Positions 1 through 8,244 of a stretch of DNA of 20,000 nt are shown one piece after another (positions within the stretch are counted from its first letter, which is position 1; every line of letters begins with the position of its first letter). The notes below the pieces were generated by a model, which worked only from the letters and a program-made list of their open reading frames with translations, was not told the DNA's origin and ran no database searches. A program made the position numbers and the translations under genes. Location: contig ADNK01002524.1 in NCBI GenBank assembly GCA_000320545.1, positions 1-20,000 on the forward strand, in the 5' to 3' direction. This DNA is from Bigelowiella natans CCMP2755. Lineage: Eukaryota; Cercozoa; Chlorarachniophyceae.

Positions 1-10
1 ATCTACCTAC

Positions 11-146
11 CTAACCCTAACCCTAACCCTAACCCTAACCCTAACCCTAACCCTAACCCTAACCCTAACCCTAACCCTAACCCTAACCCTAACCCTAACC
101 CTAACCCTAACCCTAACCCTAACCCTAACCCTAACCCTAACCCTAA
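11..146. repeat. Telomere repeat array (CCCTAA)n
   Basis: About 22 head-to-tail copies of CCCTAA with no internal variants, read as the C-rich strand going inward, which is the orientation of a left chromosome end. The outermost ten bases are an imperfect version of the motif. The array stops abruptly at 146 and unique sequence begins with no degenerate transition zone. The complementary TTAGGG repeat is used by many eukaryotic groups, so it does not identify the host. Confidence 0.97.
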
Positions 147-301
147 GTGACAATGGTGATGACGATGATTCACAACAGACATGGCAATGCCATGCACACC
201 ATGCATGTGCAACATTGCGTTGTCTGCAATGAGCATTCCTTCACAGTGACACCATGCACACTGCACGTGCATGACATTGCGTTGTCTGGAACGTTCAGGT
301 T
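147..301. other. Subtelomeric spacer with a 15-bp direct repeat
   Basis: This 155-bp stretch joins the telomere to the first coding-like sequence. The 15-mer acattgcgttgtctg occurs at 212-226 and again at 274-288, 62 bp apart, with similar CATGCAC-rich sequence before each copy. No gene is visible in it. It may hold the promoter or 5' end of the transposase-like gene that follows, but no TATA box or other element was recognised. Confidence 0.5.
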
Positions 302-708
302 GTGAAGAGCAAGAGCAAAGGGTTCACTGGCACCATGCAGCACAAGACGAGGAGAAGGGCCTTGCAGATGGCTCTGACCACTGCGAAGAGGAAGAGGGAT
401 CGAGCTGAGCGCATGAAGATGGACAGTCTCAAGCACGAAACGGAAGCTAGCAGATTTCTTCTCCTTCTTCGTGATGGTCTCACGCACAGGCTGTTGGTGG
501 ATTCTGAAGGTGAAAACGTGTGTGACGATGGTCTTGAAGATCTCAGTGCCAAGCAGGCGTTGCGTGTGCAATTGCAAGCAACCGCAATTTGTCATCATCA
601 CGTTCACATGGGCAACGAATTGGAATCAGGACGAAGACCCGCGCAAGCGGACGCTTGCGCTGCTGCGGGAGAACGGTGCGTTCCGAAGGCAGTTGAACGC
701 ATCGCAAC
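302..708 (+). pseudogene. Probable 5' exons of the DDE transposase-like gene
   Basis: The frame opening at the ATG at 302 is rich in Lys, Arg, Glu and Leu (for example KRKRDRAERMKMDSLKHE) and looks coding to about 570. A different frame looks coding from about 641 to 708 (DEDPRKRTLALLRENGAF). The two can be joined by a short intron; one option is donor GTGCAA just after ...KQALR and acceptor ATCAG just before 641. The second segment ends at a strong donor, GTGAGT, at 709. Splicing from 708 to an acceptor at 962 or 971 enters the frame of the next, well-supported exon. I do not recognise a domain in this part. It is placed with the transposase gene because of strand, spacing and phase, so the exact start and first intron are uncertain. 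Confidence 0.4.
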
Positions 709-971
709 GTGAGTGATGCACGTCACTCATGCATCGTGTGGAAGTGTGTGTGTGTGTGTGCTTCATTGCCATGCTCACCACACACTTCGCACTGCTGGAC
801 TGGTGTGCATGCACCAGCAATTGTCACGTCGATGCAATGATCACTGGTGTGCATGAACCAGTTGTTCGTGTGATGTGGCTGGCGTGCGATGCGGTGATGG
901 TGTGCGTTGTTCGTTTCTCATTGCGTGTGTGTGCTGTGCGTCACACATTGCTCAGGTTGCAGCCAGCACAG
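709..971 (+). other. Predicted intron of the transposase-like gene
   Basis: Donor GTGAGT at 709; acceptor CAG ending at 971, or at 962, which is 9 bp earlier and in the same phase. The phase-1 join gives ...LNASQ then (L)VDWLRDHV, matching the open frame downstream. The intron contains a short GT run (743-757) and two copies of a hairpin-forming ctggtgtgcatg motif (near 800 and 844). The frame through the intron has no coding character. Confidence 0.45.
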
Positions 972-1589
972 TTGTGGATTGGCTGAGAGATCACGTGAAC
1001 AAGCACGATGGGGCCGGTTTCAGTTTCGATCATCGCGGGCTGTGGAAACGCAGCTGGTTGCTGAACGAAGAGGACGTGCTGCTCAAGTTCAAAACCTTTT
1101 GCAAGACGAACATGGCAAAGTTGTCTGTCAGTCTAGCCACTGTGTTTGTGAACGAAACGTTGCTTGCCGACGTCACCACACAGCAGCTGAGAAGAGCAAA
1201 GCTGCAGTTTCCCGTCAGCCGAGCAACAGTTCACTCTTGGATGAGGCGCTGCGCCATCATTCACAAGCATCGACACAAAGCTGACTGCTGCACAGACGTG
1301 CACGAGCGACCGGACGTTGTGATTTGCAGAGCACAACACGTGCGAAACGTGATGAAGTGTGAATTGCGACAACACACGTGGTTGCAAGTGACGCAGAGCG
1401 AGAGCGAAGAGCATCGCAAAAAGCATCCTGAAATGTCTGAAGGCCACAAATGCATTGATGGAGATGGTGTCAACATGGTCGAGCACCACGTCGACGATTG
1501 CGAAGATTTCACACGTCCACGATCGAAGATCCAACACGGTGGATGCCTCTCTGTCAGGATGCCTGAGAGGGCAGCACCTCTGGACCACT
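972..1589 (+). pseudogene. DDE transposase-like protein, N-terminal half (interrupted)
   Basis: The frame reads WLRDHV, FDHRGLWKRSWLLNEEDVLL and PVSRATVHSWMRRC, then VHERPDVV and VDDCEDF. From memory of the family, this matches the helix-turn-helix and linker that precede the catalytic core in a group of long DDE-superfamily transposase-like proteins of fungi and algae. The coding sequence stops at 1589, where a Copia LTR begins. The LTR would supply a TGA within two codons. The rest of the protein resumes in frame at 6757. The predicted catalytic core is therefore cut off from its DNA-binding part, and this copy should be inactive unless the element is spliced out of the transcript. Confidence 0.7.
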
Positions 1590-1864
1590 TGTGAAACTGT
1601 GCCCAGCGACCAGTTGAGTCGCGGTGGAGGGTGCGTTGGGTTGGCACTAGCAGAGGGCGCAAAGGTTGCGCGGGAAAGGGTTTCGCTGTTTCGGCCATTG
1701 CGCAGTTGTGGACTGCGCGGCGCACTTTCATTGCGTGTTCTGTGGAGCGTTCTGAGAATGCTCCGACCCAAGTTGGCACTCATCACTTTTCAACAGGACA
1801 AACAAGCTTGCTGCTGGCTCATTGCTGCAGGCTGCTGCGCACCTGTCGGGTCTTGACAGGAACA
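1590..1864 (+). repeat. 5' LTR of the Copia element
   Basis: The 275-bp repeat begins TGTGAAAC and ends GGAACA, so it has the usual TG...CA ends. It matches 6475-6749 at all but two adjacent bases: GT at 1735-1736 against AC at 6620-6621. No clear TATA box or poly(A) signal was recognised. The gag-pol frame is open through the latter part of this LTR, from an ATG at 1631, but that is not taken as the start. Confidence 0.95.
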
Positions 1865-1881
1865 GAGGTCATGAGCCTCAC
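1865..1881 (+). promoter_or_regulatory. Candidate primer-binding site with anticodon-arm complement
   Basis: No TGG-type site complementary to a tRNA 3' end follows the 5' LTR. Instead the first 15 bases, gaggtcatgagcctc, are the complement of a tRNA-like anticodon arm: a 4-bp GAGG/CCUC stem and a 7-base CUCAUGA loop containing a CAU anticodon. Drosophila copia is known to prime from a cleaved initiator-Met tRNA half, so the position and anticodon are suggestive. The G after the anticodon is unlike normal Met tRNAs. The site overlaps the gag-pol start codon at 1871. Confidence 0.3.
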
Positions 1882-4800
1882 TGGCGGAAAAGGGATGTTC
1901 GCAGTCGCCAAGAACCTCAAGTTGAGGGCGGACGACTTCGAAGGCCACATTGAAGAGATCGACGACTACTTTGCCATCATGGACTTGATGGACATGTTTG
2001 CGTTGCCTGGTTTGATCGGGAAGAAAGAGAAAATTCTGGTGACCGTGAAGGAGGAAGACAAAGCAAAAAAAGAAAAAGGAATTGTCAAGGTGGACGCCAA
2101 AGTGGATGTAGGAACAGCCAAAGAGGCGAAGTTCGATGATGAAGTTTGTCTGCACCAAGTCTTTGCTGTTTTTGGAGGCACTTTGGAGGAGGAATGCATG
2201 TCACCTTCTCAGGCTTTGCAAACGCCCGACTGGTCATTTCGGGAGTTTGCAAAGACTCTTCCAAAGGACTCCAGGAAGAAAAGGAGAAAAGGATTTGCTG
2301 CACTCAGTCTCACTCTGGAAGACTGCAAACACCCAAAACAAAACACTGATGGAGATCCCGCTGAACTTTGGTGCAACACACTCCTGGAGTTCGAGGGACC
2401 GAGCTTCATGAGACATGTCGCTGTTCTGAAGAGCACAGTCAGTCTCACTTTGGACAATTGTGGTGGGGATTTTGCCAAGTGCGTCGGGACATTGACGAAG
2501 CACTTTGGCAAATTGGAAAGTTTGGGATCGAAGCATTCGGATCAAGAGCGAGTTGGCTTTTCACTTCTTGGATTGCCTGAGGCGGAATTTGACTCAGTTG
2601 CTGCAGTCATCGAAAACCTCAGTGCAATGAAGTTTCAGGATGTTGTCACAAGAACATCAGCTCATTTGAGAAGGAAGCAAGGTGATGAGGGAAACATGCT
2701 TGGGAACATCGGGAACAACAGTGAGAGCAACCAGCCCACTGGTTGGAACAACAGCAATGGGGGACGCTCGGCCTTCCGTGGAGTTTGCTTCTGGTGTGGC
2801 AAACAGGGCCACTCTGAGCGGTTCTGCAAATCTCGCATCGCAGGAAAACCTGAAACGCACACTGGGGGTCGAAAATCTGAGGAAAAATTGGGGAGCATTG
2901 AGCAGGAAGGAAGGGGTTTGGACTTGGGTTCGATCACTCCATTCTTCAACACATGCAACTCAATTTTTCTGCCGAAGGGGTGCTCAATGTTGGATGGGGG
3001 GTGCGGTGGGCACATCGTGAATGGCCCAGATTGGTTCGTGTCTCATGCACCTGGTGCGAACGAACCTCGCATCGTTTTGGCCGATCACAAGACTTCTTTT
3101 CGACCCCGTGGATCTGGCACTGTTTCAGTGCAATCATCGACTGGAAAAATCATGCATCTGAGCAACGTGGCGCACGTTCCGGAGCTGAAAGGGTGTCACA
3201 TCGCTCAACGACGTCTGCGCGTAGATGATGTGAAATGTCAGATCAGGCATGAGAACAAGGGGGAGGCAATCGACTTCCACATCGACAACGAAATTGTCGG
3301 ATCGACGGAGATTGGTCAGGAATGTGATTTGCATTGTTTCAAGGGTGCTCCTGCCAGGAAGGGAACTGCGCCAAACGCGCTGCATGGACACAAGTTTGGG
3401 GACACTGGTGTGCGCAAATGGCATTTGTCTTCATGTCATGCGCCTGCTGAAACCATTCGTCGATTGCAAAAGTGTTCCAAGGGCCTCAAGGTGAATGGCA
3501 AGGCAACTGCTTCGAAGACGGGCGACAAGGGTTCGGGTGCGGGCGACCAGGGTTTGGGCACTGATTCGAACAAATCAGACATCATGGACACTGAGGAAGT
3601 GTGCGAGCGCTGCGAGACTAGTTTTCAACGTGAGAAGACATTTCACCGCAAACCTGACCACTCAGCGAAGAAGTTCCTACCGGGTCAGGTGGCCAGGGGT
3701 GACCTCAAAGTGAAACCATCACGGTCTCGCAAGGGATTCATTCACCATCTTCTGTTGGTGGATGAGGGTTCGAGAGTTCTACACGGTCGTCCTCTGCGCA
3801 CTGAAAACGTTTTTCGTGAGTGTGTGGAATGTGTTCGATGGATCGAGCGCATGTCTGGGCGACAACTCAAGTGCTTCTGCGCTGATGGGGGTGGTGAATT
3901 TGTTGATTCGAAAATTTCTTCGTGGAATGAGAAGAAGGGCATCGAAGAGAAGTTCTCTGCTGCCGAGTCGCAATCCACCAATGGGCAGACTGAAAACCGT
4001 GTTGGTTGGGTCACAAGGGCTGTGCTCAAGGTTTTGAATGCAGCGGAATTGCCTCACACCTGGTGGCCGGAAGCTCTGGAACACGTGTTGCATGCTCACA
4101 ATCGCATGCCACACAAGTTCCACAACTGGCGTGCTCCCATCGAAGCTCTCACTGGACATCCTCCTGATGCATCTCATTTGAAACCTTTTGGCTGCATCGG
4201 ATGGGTGCGAATCAAAGACAGTGAGCTCAGAAAAGGAACATTCATGGATCGGGCTGCACGTTGCCGCATGCTTGGACATGACACTGCTCATGGTGTGCAC
4301 AAGGTGCTCACAGACGCAGGGAAGATTGTGCGTTCTGAGCATGTCAGACTGTTGGATGCTGAGTTCAAGTTCCCTGACAAGGATCCCAGTGTGCTCACTC
4401 GCGCTGAGTCACCAGATCTTGTTTTCGATGCTGAGGGCTCTGTCAGCGCTGAGGAGTGTGCAGATGTGCCTTCACTCGAGCCCCTCGCCGCCGACTTCCC
4501 GGACTCAGATTCTGATTCGGGTTCAGTGTCTGGTGCCGACAACGACGACGATGCTGTCCAGGACTGTCGCAAGCATGATGCGTGTGGGGAGGATGGCTTC
4601 GTCCCAGGTTCGGCGACTGATCCACAGACCACTTCCAGCGACGACTCGAAGCAGGGGGAGAGGCCGCGACGTGAGCGGAAGGCACGCTTCCAATTCGTCC
4701 CTGGAACCGGAAAAGGCGAGCATGATGGACTTCAGCACATCCATTCGTCTGCACTCAAGAAGATCTCGGATTCAGAGGATCATTCTGGCAAAATCTCGAC

Positions 4801-6367
4801 TCCACATGCTCTTGGATCTGTGGAACCCTGTGAACCCAAGTCCTGCGAAGAAGCCATTCAGACTCCGGGTTGGAACAAGAGTGTGGATGAGGAGCTAGCT
4901 GCTTCAGAACGCAATGGCACTTGGGAAGTGGTTGGAATCGAGAAAGCAGGACGCAATGAGCTCGTCACTCACATCTGGGTGCACAAGGAGAAGACAGACA
5001 AGACTGGCAAAGTGAACAGGTCAAAGAGCAGGCTTTGTGCTCGGGGATTCACACAGACTGGTGCAACCTTCAGTGACAAGTTTGCTCCTGCAGTTCGAAT
5101 GGAAACCATGCGTGCAGTCATCGCCTGTGCTGTCAAGCATGGACTCAAAATCTGTCAGGCCGATGTGAACAACGCTTTCCTGCATGGAGTCCTCCAGGAA
5201 CCGGTGTGCATGGAGACACCCAAGCACATGAGAGACAAGTGCTCACATCGCAAGTGTGCACTTGAGCTCAAGAAGGGCATCTGTGGGCTCAAGGTTGGTG
5301 CCAAGGCATGGAACGAGGAGTTCAATCGTCACGTGTTGGATTTGGGATGCAAGCAACTGGAATCCGATCCCTGTGTGCACATCAAACGCGAACATGGCAA
5401 GATTTGCATCGCGTGTCTGCATGTTGACGACCTCATCTGTGCTTCCGACTCCGAAGATCTCAAGAATGAGTTGTTTGAGACAACACGTGAGCTCCATGGA
5501 CTCAAGGACACGTCACGACTTGATCACGTGTTGGGAATCGAGGTGACCACTGACTCAGGGGGAGTTCATTTGAATCAGCGAGCGCACATCGAAAAGAAGC
5601 TGAGGGAGTTTGGATTTCACGAATGCCGTGCAAGCAAGGTGCCAATGCTCGACTCTGGGAACATGACCCTAGATCCTGATGGAGAACTCTGCGACGAGAA
5701 GCTCTGTCGTGCTGAGATTGGTTCACTGGCCTGGACAGCCACTTGCACTCGACCTGACACCAGCTTTGCTCTCTCCAAACTCTCCAGATGTCTCAACTCT
5801 GCAAAGGTGTCCCACATGCAAGCTGCAGATCGTGTGTTCAAGCATCTTGCTGGCACCATGGGGCACAAACTGCGTCTCAAGTCTGACTCTGGTCCGTCGG
5901 AGCTTCGCGTGCACGTGGACGCTGATCACGCTGGTTGCAAGGATGCTCGACGTTCGACATCGGGATGCATCGTCGAACACAATGAGTCTGCCATCGTTTG
6001 GAAATCTGAAAGGCAATCTGGTGCTCCTGTCAAATCCACTGCTGAAGCGGAGCACATTGCAGCATCAGAATCTGTTTCCGACGCAAAATGGCCATCAACA
6101 CTCCTTCGTGAGCTTGGAGAAACTGTTTCTAGTCCCATTTTCGTCATGGAGGACAACAATGCATGCATCAAGATGGCTGAGAATCCAGTGGTGTCTCAAC
6201 GCTCCAAATCGATCGACATCAAGTTCCACATCATTCGCCACTTGGTCAAGGCAGGCGAGTTCAAAGTGGAGCGTGTTTCGACCGATGATCAGGTTGCAGA
6301 CGGGATGACCAAGTCTGTTGGGTCCGACAAGCTCGGGTTGGTGATTGCGAGGCATTTTGGAACGTGA
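1871..6367 (+). CDS. Copia-type Gag-Pol polyprotein
   Basis: One uninterrupted 1498-residue frame. The start at 1871 is chosen because it is the first ATG after the 5' LTR; the frame is open upstream into the LTR. Gag region about residues 1-300; zinc knuckle C306-C309-H314-C319 with CX2CX4HX4C spacing (CFWCGKQGHSERFC). Protease motif LDGGCGGHIV near residue 375, with Asp-Gly-Gly where Copia proteases normally have Asp-Ser/Thr-Gly. Pre-integrase HHCC region about 560-595, then integrase D611, D672 and E708; the last two have exactly 35 residues between them. Reverse transcriptase carries KSRLCARGFTQ, QADVNNAFLHG (D1098) and LHVDDL (D1186, D1187). RNase H carries D1350/D1352, STAEAE and EDNNA. 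The frame is complete and most motifs are intact, so the element may be active or only recently silenced; the protease variant is the one doubt. Confidence 0.95.
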   Translation: MSLTGGKGMFAVAKNLKLRADDFEGHIEEIDDYFAIMDLMDMFALPGLIGKKEKILVTVKEEDKAKKEKGIVKVDAKVDVGTAKEAKFDDEVCLHQVFAVFGGTLEEECMSPSQALQTPDWSFREFAKTLPKDSRKKRRKGFAALSLTLEDCKHPKQNTDGDPAELWCNTLLEFEGPSFMRHVAVLKSTVSLTLDNCGGDFAKCVGTLTKHFGKLESLGSKHSDQERVGFSLLGLPEAEFDSVAAVIENLSAMKFQDVVTRTSAHLRRKQGDEGNMLGNIGNNSESNQPTGWNNSNGGRSAFRGVCFWCGKQGHSERFCKSRIAGKPETHTGGRKSEEKLGSIEQEGRGLDLGSITPFFNTCNSIFLPKGCSMLDGGCGGHIVNGPDWFVSHAPGANEPRIVLADHKTSFRPRGSGTVSVQSSTGKIMHLSNVAHVPELKGCHIAQRRLRVDDVKCQIRHENKGEAIDFHIDNEIVGSTEIGQECDLHCFKGAPARKGTAPNALHGHKFGDTGVRKWHLSSCHAPAETIRRLQKCSKGLKVNGKATASKTGDKGSGAGDQGLGTDSNKSDIMDTEEVCERCETSFQREKTFHRKPDHSAKKFLPGQVARGDLKVKPSRSRKGFIHHLLLVDEGSRVLHGRPLRTENVFRECVECVRWIERMSGRQLKCFCADGGGEFVDSKISSWNEKKGIEEKFSAAESQSTNGQTENRVGWVTRAVLKVLNAAELPHTWWPEALEHVLHAHNRMPHKFHNWRAPIEALTGHPPDASHLKPFGCIGWVRIKDSELRKGTFMDRAARCRMLGHDTAHGVHKVLTDAGKIVRSEHVRLLDAEFKFPDKDPSVLTRAESPDLVFDAEGSVSAEECADVPSLEPLAADFPDSDSDSGSVSGADNDDDAVQDCRKHDACGEDGFVPGSATDPQTTSSDDSKQGERPRRERKARFQFVPGTGKGEHDGLQHIHSSALKKISDSEDHSGKISTPHALGSVEPCEPKSCEEAIQTPGWNKSVDEELAASERNGTWEVVGIEKAGRNELVTHIWVHKEKTDKTGKVNRSKSRLCARGFTQTGATFSDKFAPAVRMETMRAVIACAVKHGLKICQADVNNAFLHGVLQEPVCMETPKHMRDKCSHRKCALELKKGICGLKVGAKAWNEEFNRHVLDLGCKQLESDPCVHIKREHGKICIACLHVDDLICASDSEDLKNELFETTRELHGLKDTSRLDHVLGIEVTTDSGGVHLNQRAHIEKKLREFGFHECRASKVPMLDSGNMTLDPDGELCDEKLCRAEIGSLAWTATCTRPDTSFALSKLSRCLNSAKVSHMQAADRVFKHLAGTMGHKLRLKSDSGPSELRVHVDADHAGCKDARRSTSGCIVEHNESAIVWKSERQSGAPVKSTAEAEHIAASESVSDAKWPSTLLRELGETVSSPIFVMEDNNACIKMAENPVVSQRSKSIDIKFHIIRHLVKAGEFKVERVSTDDQVADGMTKSVGSDKLGLVIARHFGT

Positions 6368-6463
6368 ATTGAGTGACTGGAGGATGCAGGCTGCCGTGGG
6401 GTGGGGAACCTCCAACATTCAAGTTGTCTAGTCATGCGACGTTGCAACGTCAAGGTTTGCACG

Positions 6464-6474
6464 TCGAGGGGGAG
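6464..6474 (+). promoter_or_regulatory. Polypurine tract of the Copia element
   Basis: The purine-rich stretch tcgagggggag lies directly against the first base of the 3' LTR. This is the place and composition of the tract that resists RNase H and primes plus-strand DNA synthesis in LTR elements. It also fixes the first base of the LTR at 6475, and by comparison the first base of the 5' LTR at 1590. Confidence 0.85.
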
Positions 6475-6749
6475 TGTGAAACTGTGCCCAGCGACCAGTT
6501 GAGTCGCGGTGGAGGGTGCGTTGGGTTGGCACTAGCAGAGGGCGCAAAGGTTGCGCGGGAAAGGGTTTCGCTGTTTCGGCCATTGCGCAGTTGTGGACTG
6601 CGCGGCGCACTTTCATTGCACGTTCTGTGGAGCGTTCTGAGAATGCTCCGACCCAAGTTGGCACTCATCACTTTTCAACAGGACAAACAAGCTTGCTGCT
6701 GGCTCATTGCTGCAGGCTGCTGCGCACCTGTCGGGTCTTGACAGGAACA
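6475..6749 (+). repeat. 3' LTR of the Copia element
   Basis: 275-bp copy of the 5' LTR with two adjacent differences (AC at 6620-6621). It is followed by GACCACT at 6750-6756, the second copy of the target site. The long open frame that begins inside this LTR at 6516 and runs on into the flanking gene is accidental: the LTR is read through into the interrupted transposase frame. Confidence 0.95.
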
Positions 6750-6756
6750 GACCACT

Positions 6757-7789
6757 GGGGCCAAGATGAATCTGTGCACAAGGTTTGCAGTGAGAAGAGT
6801 TGTCACTGGATGGTGAATGGCGTGGTTGGGTCAAGAAAAAAACACGATGGCCCAGGGTTGATGGTTGGCGCGTTTCAAAATGAAAAAAGAGGTTTTGGGT
6901 TGCCTTTGTCTGCAGAAGATCTGAAGGCAGCAAACGATGTGCGCGCTGAAAAGAAACCTGATGCTCCCACTTTGAAGTGCACCCCAGGTCTGACACTTTT
7001 GAAACGTGGCAAAAATGAAGATGGCCATTGGAACTGCGACGTGTTCAAGTCTCAAGTGATTGATTTTTTGGACGCATTTGAACACCTTCATCCGGAGTGG
7101 AAATTGCTGTTGGAGATTGATTGGAGCACAGGCCACGGGTGTCATGAAAAAGATGCATTGTCAGCGAAGAATGTGAACGTGAATTGTGGTGGAAAACAAA
7201 GCACACCTAGAGACACAACTTTGACTCAGGGATGTTTGGGCGCTGGTGCAATTTGCAGTGCAGGGGAGGTCCAGAGTTTCGTTTTCGGCAAAAACGACAA
7301 CCCCCCATTCTGTGACATCTTTGCGCCTGAAGATGATGTTCACATGTGTGATGAGAATGGAGCCATCATGCAGCATCAAGATGGAAAGAAAAAGGGTCAA
7401 CCTGTGTTGGTGAAGGAAGGCCATGTCGGCAAACCTGAGGGTGTCAAGCAAGTGCTACATGAAAGAGGACTGTGGCAAGATGGAATGACTGCAGAAGGAA
7501 AGTCTAGCAAGTGGGAAGGCGCAGATGAAAAAAAGAGTGCTGGGCTCACCTCATCCAAGTGTCCTGATTTTGAAGCGGAAAAACCTGAGTCAGCGAAGAC
7601 ATCACAGACACGCGGTCACATTCTCGTCATGTCGCCTAAAGGTGAATCGAACCCATGCGTGCACACACACACACACACACACACTCTCTCTCTCTCTCTC
7701 TCTCTCTCTCACGCACACATGCACATGGATGTGGACACAGAAATGGAAATGCACACGTGCATGCATGCATGCACGTGTGTGCATGTGTG

Positions 7790-7828
<39 letters not shown>

Positions 7829-8183
7829 ATGTCACAACGCAGGTCATCCTCAGCTTGCCGGGGTTGGGATTGAGTGCAGCTGGGGGAAATCAAAGTGCGA
7901 ACGGCGCCGCACACCTGTTGAGCAGCGCACATCCAAGAATTTTGTGGCAGACCTACATGAATTATTGACGTCAGATGAAATGTTGAGCCTCCTGCGAGTG
8001 CGAAAGTTTGGAAGAAGAACAAGAGATCATCGTCGAGCACACTGGAACCTGGATGAGGCCAATCCTTTGCAACCGCAAGAGAAAAAGGACATCGAAAGAA
8101 TGAGGAAACTACAAAAGTCTCACCGTTGCATTCTGAATCAAGAGCATAAGTTCCTACAAAATGCACAACATGCGCGAATGTGA
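6757..8183 (+). pseudogene. DDE transposase-like protein, catalytic half (interrupted)
   Basis: Coding resumes directly after the target-site copy: WGQDESVHK, RKKHDGPGLMVGAFQ, RGFGLPLS, GKNEDGHW, EIDWSTGHG, NCGGKQSTPRDT and VLHERGLWQDG. After an intron at 7642-7842 it continues with GHPQLAGVGIECSWGK and VRKFGRRTRDHRRAHWNLDEA, ending at the TGA at 8181-8183. The proposed DDE triad is Asp at 6765-6767, Asp at 7119-7121 and Glu at 7872-7874, that is D, D after 118 residues and E after another 184. The motif order matches the DDE-superfamily transposase-like family named for the upstream half. No stop or frameshift is seen in this half, so the gene looks intact except for the Copia insertion. No terminal inverted repeats were found around the gene, so it may be a domesticated or immobile copy. 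Confidence 0.75.
7642..7842 (+). other. Predicted intron made largely of microsatellites
   Basis: Donor GTGAAT after ...MSPKG and acceptor CGCAG before the codons for HPQLAG. Splicing gives SPKGHPQLAGVGIECSWGK, which restores the expected region around the catalytic Glu. The 201-bp intron is a multiple of three and has no in-frame stop, so an unspliced reading looks open but yields only His-Thr and Ser-Leu repeats. It holds a CA run (7662-7684), a CT run (7685-7710) and a GT run (about 7792-7827). The CA and GT runs are complementary. Confidence 0.75.
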
Positions 8184-8203
8184 CACCTGTAGTCGTGCAC
8201 CAC

Positions 8204-8244
<41 letters not shown>

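Larger units (their letters stand above)
1590..6749 (+). mobile_element. Copia-superfamily LTR retrotransposon, apparently complete and young
   Basis: The element has two LTRs, one intact gag-pol frame and a polypurine tract next to the 3' LTR. Domain order is gag, protease, integrase, reverse transcriptase, RNase H, with integrase before reverse transcriptase, which defines Copia. The flanks are ...GGACCACT on the left and GACCACT at 6750-6756 on the right. This is a target-site duplication of 7 bp if the LTRs end in the canonical TG...CA, or of 5 bp (CCACT) if they end two bases later; the bases GA follow both LTR copies, so the two cannot be told apart. Only two bases differ between the LTRs. 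The insertion sits inside the transposase-like gene in the same orientation. Confidence 0.95.

Noticed and set aside
3-272. Minus-strand frame with a Gly-Leu repeat tail
   Set aside because: It is the telomere array translated; the rest has no coding character.
1133-1786. Minus-strand frame of 217 residues
   Set aside because: Antisense shadow over the transposase exon and LTR; no domain, and the plus-strand reading has clear motifs.
1631-1870. Gag-Pol start at the ATG inside the 5' LTR
   Set aside because: The first 80 codons are LTR sequence, and the same LTR sequence is also open before an unrelated gene at 6516; the ATG at 1871 is more plausible.
6516-6749. LTR-encoded start of the 555-residue frame ending at 8183
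   Set aside because: Chance in-frame fusion of the 3' LTR with the interrupted transposase gene.
7602-7968. Several His-Thr, Ser-Leu and Arg-Glu repeat frames on both strands
   Set aside because: Translations of CA, CT and GT microsatellites inside a predicted intron.
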